Assembly (NCBI RefSeq): GCF_013387465.1
Contig: NZ_VYGV01000015.1
Coordinates: forward strand, 247,938-311,937
Source of the DNA: Hydrogenophaga aromaticivorans
GTDB lineage: Bacteria; Pseudomonadota; Gammaproteobacteria; Burkholderiales; Burkholderiaceae_C
Reading direction: 5' to 3'
DNA: 64,000 nucleotides
Shown: positions 1 to 9,817 of the stretch, piece by piece
Layout of the letters: every line of letters starts with the position of its first letter
How positions within the stretch are numbered: position 1 is the first letter of the stretch
Program-made: the position numbers and the translations under genes
Notes under the pieces: model-generated
Seen by the model: the letters and a program-made list of their open reading frames with translations, nothing else
Database searches by the model: none
Told to the model about the DNA's origin: nothing

Positions 1-238
1 CGCTTGCTGGCCGGCCGGCCACGCAAGCACCGGCAAGGCGAAGACGCGGCAGCCTGAAACCCGGGGGCGTTCTCAGGGAGGTAGCGCGATCGCGTTACAG
101 GACTGAATCGGGAAAGAATGCAAAAGCAATACGGTGCAATTTTGCTCACTGTCGAAGGTGGGCTCGTGGTGCTGCGCACGTCACAAGTTGCGTAAAAAAT
201 CACGGCACAAGACCTGGTTTTCCGCCAAAGTGGCAGAG

Positions 239-604
239 ATGACCCGCAACACCCTCGCCCCACCCACACCGTCCTTGGTCAAGAAGCGTGCCTCTGGCCA
301 CAGGTTTTGGGCCATCTGCTGCCTGGGCCTGGGGTGGGTGGTGACTGCGCAAGCCCAGTCCAAAGACCCGGCTGCATTCCAGACCCAGGTTTGGGCGGCC
401 AGTTGCATGGCCTGCCACGGACCTGACGGTCGGGCCGAAGGTACGGGCCTGGCCATCGGCGGGCGTCCCGCCAAGGATCTGCTGGGCAAGCTGCTGGGCT
501 ACAAGAGTGGCCAGCTCAAGGGCACCATCATGCACCAGCACGCCAAAGGCTACAGCGACGAGGAGCTATCCCGCATCGCCGACCATTTTTCCGCACTCAA
601 ATGA
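239..604 (+). CDS. Monoheme cytochrome c, probable flavocytochrome c sulfide dehydrogenase heme subunit
   Basis: The protein has an N-terminal membrane/signal segment (WAICCLGLGWVVTAQAQ) followed by one CMACH heme c motif and a short class I cytochrome fold, so it should be a small periplasmic electron carrier. The next gene is the flavin subunit of sulfide dehydrogenase and starts inside this stop codon (ATGA overlap), which argues that the two proteins form a FccAB/SoxEF-type complex passing electrons from sulfide to cytochrome c. An upstream in-frame start at 134 exists, but the extra 35 residues look non-coding, so I chose ATG 239. The family assignment is sure; pairing with FccB is inferred from the overlap. 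Confidence 0.8.
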   Translation: MTRNTLAPPTPSLVKKRASGHRFWAICCLGLGWVVTAQAQSKDPAAFQTQVWAASCMACHGPDGRAEGTGLAIGGRPAKDLLGKLLGYKSGQLKGTIMHQHAKGYSDEELSRIADHFSALK

Positions 605-1878
605 GAGCTCCCGGCATGACCCAGCGACGTGCACTTCTCCAGGCCGGTCTGGCCGCGGCTTCAACACTGGCATCACCCTTTGTGGCTGCGCAAAGCGGTG
701 AACGGGTGGTCATCATCGGGGGTGGATTCGGGGGCGCCACAGCCGCGCGCTACTTGCACCGATTCAACCCCGCCCTGCAGATCACGCTGGTCGAACCCGC
801 CAGCGAGTTCGTCATGTGCCCGATGAGCAACCGCGTGATCCATGGTGGGCTGAGTCTGCGGGACATCTCGCGGCCCTACAGCCGCCTGGTCGCCCAGAGC
901 GGGCTGCGCTGGGTGCGGGCCCGGGCCGACGCGATCGACACCAGCCTGCGCGAGGTGCGCGTGGGGACCGAGAAGATTCCCTATGACCGGCTGATCGTGG
1001 CGCCAGGGGTTGACTACGTGTACGACGGCATCGACGGTTTGCAGACCGCGGCCCAGCAGGCGCGCGTGCCCCACGCCTGGAAGGCGGGCGAGCAGACCCA
1101 GCAGCTGCGCCAGATGCTGCAGGCGTTGCCCGACGGCGGTGTGGTGGCCATGACGGTGCCCAAGGTGCCCTACCGTTGCCCGCCTGGCCCCTATGAGCGG
1201 GCCAGCCTGATCGCCCATTTCCTGCAGACGCGCAAACCCGGTGCCAAGCTGCTGGTGTTTGATGCCAATCCGGAAATTCAGGCCAAGAAAGGCCTGTTTG
1301 AAGCGGTCTGGAAAAGCCGCTACGGCGCGCAGATCGAGTACGTGCCGAACGCCGACCTGAAAGCGGTGGACACCCAGAGCGGTACGCTCAGCTTCGATCT
1401 GCAGGGCAAGGTCAAGGCGCAGGTGATCAACGTGATTCCGCCACAGCGCGCCGGCGCCATTGCCCGCAGCAGCGGTCTGTCCAATGTGGGCGACCGCTGG
1501 TGCGGCGTGGACTTCCTGAGCTACGAGTCGACCGCCGCCAAGGGTGTTTACGTGCTCGGGGATTCGATCGCGGGTGCACCCGGCATGCCCAAGTCCGCGC
1601 ACATGGCCAACCAGGAAGCCAAAGTGTGCGCCGGGGCGATCGCTGCGCAGTCGTTGGGCATGCCTGTTCCGTCCCTGCCCATCATTGCCAACACCTGCTA
1701 CAGCTTCGTCTCGCAGTCGGAGGTGATTCACGTGGCCGCGGTGTACCGCTACGACAGCGCCAAGAAAACCATGGTGCCGGCCAAAGACGCGGGCGGACTG
1801 TCCGACCGCCCGACTGCCACGGAAGCGCTCTTCGCCATGGCCTGGGCGACCAACATTCTCAATGACACGCTGGGTTGA
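601..1878 (+). CDS. fccB: Sulfide dehydrogenase (flavocytochrome c) flavin subunit
   Basis: This is an FAD-dependent pyridine-nucleotide-disulfide-type oxidoreductase. A Tat-like leader (TQRRALLQAGLAAAS) precedes a Rossmann FAD motif, VVIIGGGFGGATAARYL, from about residue 36. Cys193 in PYRCPPGPYERAS and Cys366 in NTCYSF fit the redox-active cysteine pair of flavocytochrome c, which oxidises sulfide in the periplasm. At 425 aa it has the usual family length. ATG 601 overlaps the upstream cytochrome stop; ATG 616 is an alternative. It is followed by a bidirectional hairpin terminator, so the operon is two genes. A sulfide:quinone reductase is less likely because of the cytochrome partner. Confidence 0.87.
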   Translation: MRAPGMTQRRALLQAGLAAASTLASPFVAAQSGERVVIIGGGFGGATAARYLHRFNPALQITLVEPASEFVMCPMSNRVIHGGLSLRDISRPYSRLVAQSGLRWVRARADAIDTSLREVRVGTEKIPYDRLIVAPGVDYVYDGIDGLQTAAQQARVPHAWKAGEQTQQLRQMLQALPDGGVVAMTVPKVPYRCPPGPYERASLIAHFLQTRKPGAKLLVFDANPEIQAKKGLFEAVWKSRYGAQIEYVPNADLKAVDTQSGTLSFDLQGKVKAQVINVIPPQRAGAIARSSGLSNVGDRWCGVDFLSYESTAAKGVYVLGDSIAGAPGMPKSAHMANQEAKVCAGAIAAQSLGMPVPSLPIIANTCYSFVSQSEVIHVAAVYRYDSAKKTMVPAKDAGGLSDRPTATEALFAMAWATNILNDTLG

Positions 1879-1989
1879 CGTGCACAGGATCGATGGCGCG
1901 TTGGTACCCCATCATGGCTGAAGTGCCGCTGACGCATATCGGCCTCAGACCACCCTGACACAAGGCACGGTCTTCAACTTCTGCAGACG

Positions 1990-2028
1990 AAAAAAAAGCC
2001 ATTCGGGCAGGCCGAAGGGCTTTTTTTG
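1990..2028. terminator. Bidirectional intrinsic terminator
   Basis: An A-run, then AAAGCC-ATTCGG / CCGAAGGGCTTT with a 4-nt loop, then a T-run. It sits between the convergent fccB and RRM genes and can serve both strands. Confidence 0.8.
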
Positions 2029-2069
2029 AGCAACCCGGTCACAACAACCGGGCTGTAAGGGGTAAGCGA

Positions 2070-2477
2070 TCAGTAACCGCCGCGACCACCGCCACCGCCG
2101 CCATCACGACGACCACCGCCGCCGTAGGGGCTGCGGAAGCCGCCGCCGTCACCGCCGCCACCACCGAAGCCGCCGCCACCACCGCGGGGGCCGCCAAAGC
2201 CGCCGCCGCCGGTGCGGGGAGGACGGGCTTCCATCGGACGGGCTTCGTTGACCACCAGGCTACGACCGCCCAGGGACTGGCCGTTCATGCCTTCAACAGC
2301 AGCTTGCGCTTCTGCGTCGTTGCCCATTTCGACAAAGCCGAAGCCTTTCGAACGGCCGGTGTCACGTTCCATCATGACCTTGGCGCTGTTGACAGAGCCG
2401 TAGGCGCTGAAAGCTTGCTGCAGGTCTTCGTCACGCACGGTGTAGGGCAGGTTGCCCACGTACAGTTTGTTGCCCAT
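2070..2477 (-). CDS. RRM-type RNA-binding protein with Gly-rich tail
   Basis: A 135-aa protein with a single RNA recognition motif (RNP2-like KLYVGNLPY at residues 4-12, RNP1-like KGFGFVEM at about 45-52) followed by a tail rich in Gly, Arg and Phe (GGGGFGG, GGGRGGY repeats). Such cyanobacterial-Rbp-like proteins bind single-stranded RNA and are often cold-inducible. The start is ATG 2477 with AGGAGT upstream; the longer upstream frame reads through the leader. The tail codons are almost all GGN/GCC-rich and form a low-complexity stretch at 2076-2215. Partner RNAs cannot be told from sequence. Confidence 0.88.
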   Translation of the reverse strand: MGNKLYVGNLPYTVRDEDLQQAFSAYGSVNSAKVMMERDTGRSKGFGFVEMGNDAEAQAAVEGMNGQSLGGRSLVVNEARPMEARPPRTGGGGFGGPRGGGGGFGGGGGDGGGFRSPYGGGGRRDGGGGGGRGGY

Positions 2478-2736
2478 GGTTGGGACTCCTAATAACACTG
2501 AGAAAAATAGCGATGGAGCCCCGTTAGCACACAAAAACCTGTAGCACGCGAAACCAACCGATCACTTGTCAAGCGAGGCCTGATGGCTCTCGCGGAAGGA
2601 TTATGCGCTGAATGCCGCATGGATAGTGACAATTTTTCGGGCGCCTGAAAGCGTCCAATCCTGCGATGCAGATTCGCAACATTTCCTGAAACACGGGGTG
2701 TGCCGGCGGGGGCTGCCCGCTCGCAGCGCTTCAATT

Positions 2737-2742
2737 TATACT
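2737..2742 (+). promoter_or_regulatory. Candidate -10 box for the metX leader
   Basis: TATACT lies 7-8 nt before the first paired base of the SAM-II riboswitch, so a transcript starting about 2749 would begin with the aptamer. No good -35 hexamer is visible. Confidence 0.4.
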
Positions 2743-2748
2743 CGCCAG

Positions 2749-2803
2749 CAGCGCCGATTTGATCCAGATTGCGGGCGCTTAAGAAATGCCGCTAAAGGGG
2801 GGA
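2749..2803 (+). ncRNA. SAM-II riboswitch (metA/SAM-alpha motif) upstream of metX
   Basis: P1 is formed by AGCGCC (2750-2755) and GGCGCT (2774-2779). The loop reads GATTTGATCCAGATTGC, matching the conserved GAUUUnAnCCnnAUUGC core of SAM-II. It is followed by TTAAGAAATGCCGCTAAAGG, matching the conserved UAA...AAAUG...GCUAAAGG pseudoknot strand. This aptamer binds S-adenosylmethionine. Its place before a methionine-biosynthesis gene is the expected one. The call is by eye against the remembered consensus, not by a covariance model. Confidence 0.85.
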
Positions 2804-2805
2804 TT

Positions 2806-2845
2806 CCCGGTCTCGCTCTTGGCGGCACCGGGTTTTTTGTTTTTG
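2806..2845 (+). terminator. Intrinsic terminator acting as riboswitch expression platform
   Basis: CCCGGT (2806-2811) pairs with ACCGGG (2827-2832) and is followed at once by TTTTTTGTTTTT. It lies between the SAM-II aptamer and the metX start, so transcription can be stopped before metX when SAM is high. The segment GCGGC (2822-2826) could pair with GCCGC (2788-2792) in the aptamer's pseudoknot strand as an alternative fold. Confidence 0.72.
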
Positions 2846-2871
2846 GACCCTGCCCGGCAGGGGAAACCGCA

Positions 2872-4050
2872 GTGATCGTCACGCCCCAAACGTTCCGGTT
2901 CACCGAACCGCTGCCGCTCAAGAGTGGCGCCGTGCTGCCCGCCTACGAGCTGGTGGTGGAAACCTACGGCACGCTCAACGCCGACCGCTCCAACGCGGTG
3001 CTGGTGTGCCACGCCCTCAACGCCTCGCACCACGTCGCCGGCTGGCACGCCGACGCCGGCGGCCAGCCGCTGCCCCGCAGCGAAGGCTGGTGGCACAACA
3101 TGATCGGTCCCGGCAAGGCCGTGGACACCGACCGCTGGTTCGTCATCGGCGTCAACAACCTCGGCTCCTGCTTCGGCTCCACCGGCCCCACCCACACCAA
3201 CCCCGCCACCGGTCAGCCCTGGGGTGCGGACTTCCCCGTGGTCACGGTGGAAGACTGGGTCAACGCGCAGGCGCGCCTGCTCGACGTCATGGGTATCGAG
3301 CAACTGGCCGCCGTCATGGGCGGCAGCCTGGGCGGCATGCAGACACTGAGCTGGACGCTGCAGCACCCCGGGCGCGTGCGCCACGCCATCGTGGTCGCCA
3401 GCGCGCCCAACCTCACGGCCGAGAACATCGCCTTCAACGAGGTGGCGCGCCGCGCCATCGTCACCGACCCCGATTTCCATGGCGGCCACTACCTGCGCGA
3501 AGGCACGCTGCCCCGGCGTGGCTTGCGCATCGCCCGCATGATCGGCCACATCACGTACCTGAGCGACGACGTGATGAACGAAAAATTTGGTCGTTCGCTG
3601 CGCACCGCCAACGGGGAAGACCCGACCGAGACCGCCGAGCTGGCCTACCGCTACACCACGCAGGACGTGGAGTTCCAGATCGAAAGCTACTTGCGCTACC
3701 AGGGCGACAAGTTCAGCGAGTACTTCGACGCCAACACCTACCTGCTGATCACCCGTGCGCTCGACTATTTCGACCCCGCGCGCGAACACGGCGGCAGCCT
3801 GAGTGCCGCTTTGGCGCGCGCGAAAGCCCGGTTCCTGCTGGTGAGCTTCACCACCGACTGGCGTTTCTCGCCCACGCGCAGCCGCGAGATGGTCAAGGCC
3901 TTGCTGGAAAACGGGCGTGACGTGAGCTACGCCGAGATCGATGCGCCGCACGGCCACGACGCCTTCCTGCTCGACGATCCGCGTTACCACCAGGCGGTGC
4001 GGGCCTACTTCGAGCACACCGTTGGTCAGCTTTCGGGGGATCGGGCATGA
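2872..4050 (+). CDS. metX: Homoserine O-acyltransferase (acetyltransferase) MetX
   Basis: MetX transfers an acyl group to homoserine, the first committed step of methionine synthesis. The protein is an alpha/beta hydrolase with the nucleophile elbow GGSLGGMQ (Ser152) and the probable triad partners Asp329 (TDWRFSP) and His362 (HGHDAFL). I chose GTG 2872, preceded by AGGGGAA at 6-nt spacing; reading further upstream would translate the riboswitch and terminator. The 392-aa length is typical. It is coupled to metW by an ATGA overlap and controlled by the SAM-II leader. Acetyl versus succinyl donor specificity cannot be settled from sequence alone. Confidence 0.95.
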   Translation: MIVTPQTFRFTEPLPLKSGAVLPAYELVVETYGTLNADRSNAVLVCHALNASHHVAGWHADAGGQPLPRSEGWWHNMIGPGKAVDTDRWFVIGVNNLGSCFGSTGPTHTNPATGQPWGADFPVVTVEDWVNAQARLLDVMGIEQLAAVMGGSLGGMQTLSWTLQHPGRVRHAIVVASAPNLTAENIAFNEVARRAIVTDPDFHGGHYLREGTLPRRGLRIARMIGHITYLSDDVMNEKFGRSLRTANGEDPTETAELAYRYTTQDVEFQIESYLRYQGDKFSEYFDANTYLLITRALDYFDPAREHGGSLSAALARAKARFLLVSFTTDWRFSPTRSREMVKALLENGRDVSYAEIDAPHGHDAFLLDDPRYHQAVRAYFEHTVGQLSGDRA

Positions 4051-4628
4051 GCGAAAAAGCCATTCTGGAATCCATCGCCCGGCTGGTGCCGCCGGGCTCG
4101 CGCGTGCTCGACCTGGGTTGCGGCGACGGCGCCCTGCTGGCGCACCTGCAAGCCACGCGCGGCTGCAGCGGCTACGGCGTGGAGATCGACGATGCCAAGG
4201 TGCTGGCCTGCGTGAAGCGGGGTGTCAATGTGCTGCAGCTCAACCTCGAAGGCGGGTTGACCATGTTCAATGACGACGCCTTCGATGTGGTGCTGCAGAT
4301 CGACACGCTGCAACACCTGCGCAACGCCCAGACCATGCTGCTGGAGACCGCGCGCGTGGGCCGCCTGGGCATCGTGGCCTTCCCCAACTTCGCCCACTGG
4401 CCCAACCGGCTGGCGGTGTTGCAGGGCCACATGCCGGTGACCAAGCGCCTGCCCTACCAGTGGTACGACACGCCCAATATCCGCGTCGGTACCTACCGCG
4501 ACTTCGAGGTGCTCGCGCGGCGCAACGGCCTCACCATCGAAGACAGCTTCGGCCTGCACGAAGGCCACGAGGTCCGGACCCTGCCCAACCTGCTGGCCAG
4601 CACGGCGGTGTTCCGCTTCTCAAGCTGA
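4047..4628 (+). CDS. metW: Methionine biosynthesis protein MetW
   Basis: A 193-aa SAM-dependent methyltransferase-like protein with motif [10 protein letters not shown] at residues 20-28. MetW is the usual partner of MetX in beta- and gammaproteobacteria and is reported to activate or assist it; any methyl transfer is unproven. Its ATG overlaps the metX stop (ATGA), so it shares the SAM-II-controlled transcript. Its last 9 bases overlap the convergent transglutaminase-like gene. Confidence 0.93.
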   Translation: MSEKAILESIARLVPPGSRVLDLGCGDGALLAHLQATRGCSGYGVEIDDAKVLACVKRGVNVLQLNLEGGLTMFNDDAFDVVLQIDTLQHLRNAQTMLLETARVGRLGIVAFPNFAHWPNRLAVLQGHMPVTKRLPYQWYDTPNIRVGTYRDFEVLARRNGLTIEDSFGLHEGHEVRTLPNLLASTAVFRFSS

Positions 4629-5300
4629 GGCGCCGCCCGCTTCGCGCGCGGCGTCGGCCGCGAAGTCGCCAGGCGTTGCCGCGCTGGCGGCGAGCAGGCC
4701 AGGGTAGATCGCGGCGAATGTCGCTGTGATCTCGCCCAGCGGCAGGTCGTCAAAGCTGCCGCGCTCGGCCACGTACTCCATGTGCCGCTGGCCCGCGCGG
4801 TCGAACGGGTGGTAGAGCGAATCCTGCACGCCGTCGAACTCCAGCGGCAGCAGACCGAACTTCTCGCACAGTGACAGGTTGAACGCCGGTGTCGCCTTGC
4901 GCCAGCCGCCGTCGATCCAGAGCTCGGTGTAGCCGTGCCAGGCGAACACATCGGTCTGCATGGTCCGGCGCAGGCGTTCGGTGGACAAGTGGTTGCGCAC
5001 ATCGGCAAAACCGAGTCGCGCCGGGATGCCGGCCGCGCGCGCCACCGCCGCCAGGGCCACCGCCTTGGGCACACACCAGCCGCTGCCTAGGGCCAGCGCG
5101 GTGCTGGCTCTCATGCCGTGTTCGGACAGGTCGATGCGGTACGGGTCGTAGCGCAGCCCGTCGCGCACGCCCAGGTACAGCGCCACCGCGCGTTCGCGGT
5201 CGTTGCTGCCCTGCGCGTGCGTGCTCGCGAAGGCGACCACCTCGGGGTGGTCGCTGTCGATGCAGGGGGTGGCGGCCAGATGGGGGTTGTGCGCGTTCAT
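4620..5300 (-). CDS. Transglutaminase-like cysteine protease-fold protein
   Basis: A 226-aa protein of the transglutaminase-like superfamily. The probable catalytic Cys76 lies in GSGWCVPKA and His122 in AWHGYTELWID; the third residue expected downstream falls in KATPAFN and is not a clear Asp. No signal peptide is seen, so it should be cytoplasmic. Relatives act as peptidases or amidases; the substrate is unknown. Start ATG 5300 is the first one in frame. It is alone on its strand between metXW and the chemoreceptor array. Confidence 0.75.
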   Translation of the reverse strand: MNAHNPHLAATPCIDSDHPEVVAFASTHAQGSNDRERAVALYLGVRDGLRYDPYRIDLSEHGMRASTALALGSGWCVPKAVALAAVARAAGIPARLGFADVRNHLSTERLRRTMQTDVFAWHGYTELWIDGGWRKATPAFNLSLCEKFGLLPLEFDGVQDSLYHPFDRAGQRHMEYVAERGSFDDLPLGEITATFAAIYPGLLAASAATPGDFAADAAREAGGASA

Positions 5301-5363
5301 GGTGCGAAATTACCAGAGCGCCCACCGGCTGCGCGACACCTGCGAGACGCCCCTTCTAAAACC

Positions 5364-5407
5364 AAATAGTGCGAACAAGTTGGCACACGCACGCCTATTT
5401 CGCACTT
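5364..5407. repeat. Inverted repeat in the chemoreceptor-array upstream region
   Basis: AGTGCGAA (about 5369-5375) and TTCGCACT (5399-5406) form a perfect 8-bp inverted repeat spaced by about 20 nt. The 11-bp tandem TAGAACCAACG follows at 5432-5453. Both lie in the 276-bp gap between the divergent transglutaminase-like and first receptor genes and might be an operator. Nothing else is recognisable in the gap. Confidence 0.35.
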
Positions 5408-5576
5408 CATTGATGCGCGTTGGCGTCGATATAGAACCAACGTAGAACCAACGAGCGCTGTTTCTCCCGCGCTGGTGGGGGGAAAAAGTTTTCTGCTCAC
5501 GCCATTTCGGACTTTGCGCAGACCCGAAAGGGCCGCTGTTTCAAGCGCTAATTAATTCTAAGAAGGTCAAGACATC

Positions 5577-7331
5577 ATGAATCCAGGATTCACGTTCGGC
5601 ATTGCCCGCCGGCTTTACGCGGTCAGTATCGCCATTTCGTTGGCGCTCGCCGCTTTGGGCGTGTACGCGTACACCAGCCTGAACCAGGCCGCCGACCTGG
5701 CCGGTTTCACAGGAAGCACCCGTGTGCCGCAGCTCAACGCCGTGGCCGAGCTGGAGCTCAACGTGACCCAGGTCTCGCTGCAAATCCGCCACGCCATCCT
5801 GGCGCGCAATCCCCAGGAGCTGCAGGAGACCTTGGCGTACATCACCAACAAGCGCAAGCACATGGACGGGTTGTTCTCGACTTACGAGAAGCGTCTGTTT
5901 TCAGAAGAAGGCAAGGCGCATTTCGCCACCTTGCCGCCCCTGCTGGCTGGTTTCTGGAAGGTGGGTGAGGCCAACATCGCCCTGATCCAGGAGGGCAAGA
6001 AGGAAGAAGCCTTTGCCTACCTGGTGGACGTGACGATCCCCACGCGCAACCAGTTGCTCAAGGCCTTCAATGGCGGTGTCGAGATCCAGACCCAGGGACT
6101 GGGCAGCGACATCCAGAAGATCCAGCAAGGCGCGCTGACCACCGCCAATCTGATTGCCATTCTGGCGGCGGTCCTGCTGGTCGTGCTGATGGTGTTCTCG
6201 GCGTATGTGGCCTCGCTGTTGCGCCGCCGTGTGGCCCTCACCCAGGCCGTTGCCGAGCGGGTGCGCGATGGCGACCTGACCACATCGGTGAACGATGACG
6301 CACGCGACGAATTCACGCCCCTGCTGGCCGCGATGAAAGACATGCAGACTTCGCTCACCCGTGTGGTGACCGATGTGCGCCAGGGGGCTGACAGCGTGGC
6401 CACGGCCAGCGCGCAGATCGCCCAGGGCAATTCGGACCTCTCCAGCCGCACCGAGCAGCAGGCCTCGGCGCTGGAAGAAACCTCGGCCTCGATGGAGCAA
6501 ATGGGATCGACTGCCAGCCAGAACGCTGACAACGCGCGCCAGGCCAGCCAGCTCGCGGCCAGCGCCAGCACGGTGGCGGTACAGGGTGGCGAGGTGGTGG
6601 ATCAGGTCGTGCAGACCATGAAAGACATCAACGACAGCAGCAAGAAGATCAGCGACATCATCGGCGTGATCGACGGCATTGCGTTCCAGACCAACATCCT
6701 GGCGCTCAACGCCGCCGTGGAAGCGGCGCGCGCTGGTGAACAGGGCCGTGGCTTCGCGGTGGTGGCCGGCGAGGTGCGCAACCTGGCGCAGCGCAGCGCC
6801 GAGGCGGCGAAAGAAATCAAGGGACTGATCAACGCCAGTGTGGAGCGTGTGGATCAGGGCACGGCCCTGGTGGACCGCGCCGGCAGCACGATGCAGGAAA
6901 TCGTGACCTCGATCCGGCGCGTGACCGATATCGTGGGCGAGATCAGCAGCGCCAGCAGCGAGCAGAACGCGGGTGTGAACCAGGTCAGCCAAGCCGTGAG
7001 CCAGTTGGACCAGGCCACCCAGCAGAACGCCGCGCTGGTGGAAGAAAGTGCCGCTGCGGCTTCCAGCCTGCAGCAGCAGGCTCAGCAACTGGTGCAGGCG
7101 GTGGGTGTGTTCCGGCTCTCGGGCCACGTGACAGCGGCCCGCCCTGCGCCGGTGCCGGTGGCGGTGGCGAATCAGCCGGCGCGCGCCAAAGCCCGTCCCG
7201 CCCCGGTGCGTACCGCGTTCCGTCCGGCCGTCAAGACCCAGGCCACCGCCGCCGCTCCCTTGCAAGCCAGTGCGCCCAGACCCGTGGCCGTGCCCGCCGG
7301 CGGTGCGAGCGACGACTGGGAAAGTTTCTGA
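5577..7331 (+). CDS. Methyl-accepting chemotaxis protein 1 (CheR-tether type)
   Basis: A 584-aa inner-membrane chemoreceptor with TM1 at about residues 12-32, a periplasmic four-helix-bundle-type domain, TM2 at about 188-212, a HAMP linker and a cytoplasmic signalling domain with the highly conserved tip [20 protein letters not shown]. After a Pro/Ala-rich linker it ends in DWESF, the xWxxF pentapeptide that tethers CheR/CheB (as NWETF in E. coli Tsr). It is the first gene of the array and is followed after 25 nt by cheW. The ligand cannot be predicted. Confidence 0.92.
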   Translation: MNPGFTFGIARRLYAVSIAISLALAALGVYAYTSLNQAADLAGFTGSTRVPQLNAVAELELNVTQVSLQIRHAILARNPQELQETLAYITNKRKHMDGLFSTYEKRLFSEEGKAHFATLPPLLAGFWKVGEANIALIQEGKKEEAFAYLVDVTIPTRNQLLKAFNGGVEIQTQGLGSDIQKIQQGALTTANLIAILAAVLLVVLMVFSAYVASLLRRRVALTQAVAERVRDGDLTTSVNDDARDEFTPLLAAMKDMQTSLTRVVTDVRQGADSVATASAQIAQGNSDLSSRTEQQASALEETSASMEQMGSTASQNADNARQASQLAASASTVAVQGGEVVDQVVQTMKDINDSSKKISDIIGVIDGIAFQTNILALNAAVEAARAGEQGRGFAVVAGEVRNLAQRSAEAAKEIKGLINASVERVDQGTALVDRAGSTMQEIVTSIRRVTDIVGEISSASSEQNAGVNQVSQAVSQLDQATQQNAALVEESAAAASSLQQQAQQLVQAVGVFRLSGHVTAARPAPVPVAVANQPARAKARPAPVRTAFRPAVKTQATAAAPLQASAPRPVAVPAGGASDDWESF

Positions 7332-7356
7332 TCCGCCGAACCGAAAGAGCCTCACC

Positions 7357-7887
7357 ATGGACATGCAGCACGAAGGCAGCCACATCGCGCGCCAGACCAG
7401 TGACCGCGCAGCCGCTGCCGCAGCGGCGAAGAAAGCCGAATTCCTGACCTTCCGCCTGGGCGCGGAGGAATACGGCATCGACATCCTGCGCGTGCAGGAG
7501 ATCCGCTCCTACGAAGAGCCCACGCGCATCGCCAATGCACCGGCGTTCATCAAGGGCGTGGTCAACCTGCGCGGCGTGATCGTGCCGGTGGTGGACCTGC
7601 GCACCAAGCTGGGCTGCGAAAAGGTGGAATACAACGGTTTCACGGTGGTGATCGTGCTCAACGTGCACGGTCGCGTGGTCGGTGCGGTGGTGGATTCGGT
7701 GTCCGACGTGCTGGAGCTCAGCAGCGAGCTGATCAAGCCCGCGCCCGAGATGAACACCACGGTGGACACCAGCTTCATCACCGGCATCGCCAGCGTGGGC
7801 GAGCGCATGCTGATCCTGATGGACATCGAGGCGCTGATGTCCAGCGCCGACATGGGCCTCATGGACACCTCCCAGAGCCTGCAGTGA
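7357..7887 (+). CDS. cheW: Chemotaxis coupling protein CheW
   Basis: The 176-aa protein has a CheW-like SH3 double-barrel domain ([21 protein letters not shown], then [17 protein letters not shown]) that couples receptors to the CheA kinase. An Ala/Lys-rich 30-residue N-terminal extension precedes the domain. ATG 7357 was chosen over the upstream in-frame start because the latter would read back into receptor 1. It is the only signalling gene besides receptors here; cheA, cheY, cheR and cheB lie outside the window. Confidence 0.94.
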   Translation: MDMQHEGSHIARQTSDRAAAAAAAKKAEFLTFRLGAEEYGIDILRVQEIRSYEEPTRIANAPAFIKGVVNLRGVIVPVVDLRTKLGCEKVEYNGFTVVIVLNVHGRVVGAVVDSVSDVLELSSELIKPAPEMNTTVDTSFITGIASVGERMLILMDIEALMSSADMGLMDTSQSLQ

Positions 7888-8031
7888 GCGGCGGGTGCGA
7901 CCCATGAGCGGGGACATGGACAGTCGGCGCGCGCGGGCCAGTTGCATGGCCTTGCCCGCGCTGCGTCTGTCCGCCACGCGCCGGGGTCCTTTCTCCACGG
8001 CGGGCGACCGCAACACCACGGAATGGATTTC

Positions 8032-9786
8032 ATGAACTTCAACACCCGATTGATCCTTGCCTTTGTGGCGCCGGCGGTGCTGTTTGTCGCCAGCCTGGGT
8101 GGCAGTATCTGGGCCCTGGTGCAGACCCAGCAGGAGTTCGACCAGTACATCCAGACCGAGCAGGCCATGGCCAACAGCGTGCGCGAGATGTACGCCCAGG
8201 GGCTGCAGATGGGCCAGGCGTTGCGCAACATCGTGCTGGACCCTGCCAACCCCAAGGCCTACGACAACCTGCAGGCCGCGCGCTCGGCTTTTGACGACGC
8301 GCACCAGGCGACGCTGCAGTCGGCCCGGGGCACGCCGGTGGAACCGGCGCTGGCTTCTCTGGTCGCGCTGCGCGGCGCCCAGGCCCAGGCGCAGGACAAG
8401 GTGCTGGCGCTGGTCAAGACCGACGCCGCCCAGGCCATCGAGGTGCTCAACCGCGACGAAACACCGGCCTGGCGCAAGCTGCGAGCCGAACTGCTGGAAC
8501 TCCGGGATGCGTCCGGCCAGCTGTCGGTGCAGACCCACCAGAGCGTCAAGCAGAGCGCCGACCGCGCGCGCTGGCTGGCGATGGCGCTGGCCGCGCTGGC
8601 GATCGGGGTGGCGGTGGTGCTGGGCCTCGTGGTGCAGCGCACCCTGCGTCGCGAGATTGGCGGCGACCCGGCCGTGGCGCGCACCGCCCTGCGCCGCATT
8701 GCCGACGGCGACCTCACAGGCGCCATGCCGCCGGTGCGCGAACCGGCCAGCCTCATGGGCGCGCTGGCGGGCATGCAGTCGTCGCTGCGTGGGTTGGTGG
8801 CGCAGGTCCAGCAATCCAGTGCCGGCATCGAGACCGCCAGCCGGGAGATTGCCAGCGGCAACAACGACCTCGCGGCGCGCACCGAGCAGGCGGCGAGCAG
8901 CCTGCAGGAAACCGCGGCCAGCATGGAAGAGCTCAACAGCACCATGCGCCAGAGCGCCGACGCGGCGCGCCAGGCCAGCCAGATGGCCGTGGCCAATGCC
9001 GAGGTGGCCATCCGCGGCGGGCAGGTGGTGGGCCAGGTGGTCGCCACCATGGACGAGATCAACCACAGCAGCAAGAAGATCAACGACATCATCGGCGTGA
9101 TCGACGGCATCGCGTTCCAGACCAACATCCTGGCGCTCAACGCCGCGGTGGAAGCGGCGCGGGCCGGTGAGCAGGGCCGCGGCTTTGCCGTGGTGGCCGC
9201 TGAAGTGCGCAACCTCGCGCAGCGCAGCGCCGAAGCGGCGAAAGAAATCAAGGTGCTGATCGGCACCAGCGTGGACAAGGTGGAGGCGGGCAGCCGCCTG
9301 GTGGCCGAGGCCGGCAGCACGATCGGCGAGGTGGTGGCCAACGCGCAGCGCGTGGCCGACATCATTGGCGAGATCACCGCGGCCAGCGGTGAGCAGAGCA
9401 GCGGCATCGGCCAGGTCAACACCGCGGTGAACCAGCTTGACCAGATGACGCAGCAGAACGCGGCGCTGGTGGAAGAGAGCAGCGCCGCAGCCGAGAGCCT
9501 GAAAGACCAGGCCCAGCGCCTGGCGCAGGTGGTGCAGGTCTTCCGCATCGAGGGAGCCGGTGCGGCGGTGCCCGTGGCCGAAACCAGCAGGCCATCGGCC
9601 CCCGTGCGGGCCGAGCCCAGACTGGGCAAAACCCCTGCCGTGGCAGCGGCGCGCCCAACCGGACTTCCCCGCCCGCTGGCAGCGCCTGCGCCCAGGCGTC
9701 CTGCGCCGCTGTCACTCCCCGCAAGCCCCCAGCCCGTCAAGGTGAGTGCTTCTGCCGCGGCCGAAGGCGACTGGGAAAGCTTCTGA
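8032..9786 (+). CDS. Methyl-accepting chemotaxis protein 2 (CheR-tether type)
   Basis: A 584-aa receptor. TM1 ([19 protein letters not shown]) starts near residue 7; a periplasmic helical domain rich in Gln/Ala follows, then TM2 ([18 protein letters not shown]) at about 185-203, HAMP and the signalling hairpin. It ends in GDWESF, a CheR/CheB-binding pentapeptide. ATG 8032 (MNFNTRL) resembles the start of receptor 3; ATG 8023 is possible. Bases 8998-9425 are identical to 12552-12979 in receptor 4. Ligand unknown. Confidence 0.9.
   Translation: MNFNTRLILAFVAPAVLFVASLGGSIWALVQTQQEFDQYIQTEQAMANSVREMYAQGLQMGQALRNIVLDPANPKAYDNLQAARSAFDDAHQATLQSARGTPVEPALASLVALRGAQAQAQDKVLALVKTDAAQAIEVLNRDETPAWRKLRAELLELRDASGQLSVQTHQSVKQSADRARWLAMALAALAIGVAVVLGLVVQRTLRREIGGDPAVARTALRRIADGDLTGAMPPVREPASLMGALAGMQSSLRGLVAQVQQSSAGIETASREIASGNNDLAARTEQAASSLQETAASMEELNSTMRQSADAARQASQMAVANAEVAIRGGQVVGQVVATMDEINHSSKKINDIIGVIDGIAFQTNILALNAAVEAARAGEQGRGFAVVAAEVRNLAQRSAEAAKEIKVLIGTSVDKVEAGSRLVAEAGSTIGEVVANAQRVADIIGEITAASGEQSSGIGQVNTAVNQLDQMTQQNAALVEESSAAAESLKDQAQRLAQVVQVFRIEGAGAAVPVAETSRPSAPVRAEPRLGKTPAVAAARPTGLPRPLAAPAPRRPAPLSLPASPQPVKVSASAAAEGDWESF
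8998..9425 (+). repeat. 428-bp perfect direct repeat, copy 1 (receptor 2 signalling domain)
   Basis: Line-by-line comparison shows no mismatch with 12552-12979 (offset 3554). Single mismatches bound it at 8997/12551 and 9426/12980, and near-identity continues on both sides. It covers the kinase-control tip and methylation helices. Confidence 0.93.
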
Positions 9787-9817
9787 ACGTGTTCCCCGCA
9801 ACCCAGGAAAAATAGCC

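Noticed and set aside
1-133. Inverted repeat CTTGC-TGGCCGGCCGGCCA-cGCAAG at the left edge as a terminator
   Set aside because: No T-run and no neighbouring gene in view; cannot be assigned a role.
2626-2871. N-terminal extension of MetX from 2626
   Set aside because: It would translate the SAM-II aptamer and its terminator; GTG 2872 has a clear ribosome site.
5400-5576. A sigma-28 (FliA) promoter for the chemoreceptor array
   Set aside because: GTCGATAT at about 5426-5433 resembles the -10 element, but no TAAA-type -35 element is at the right distance.
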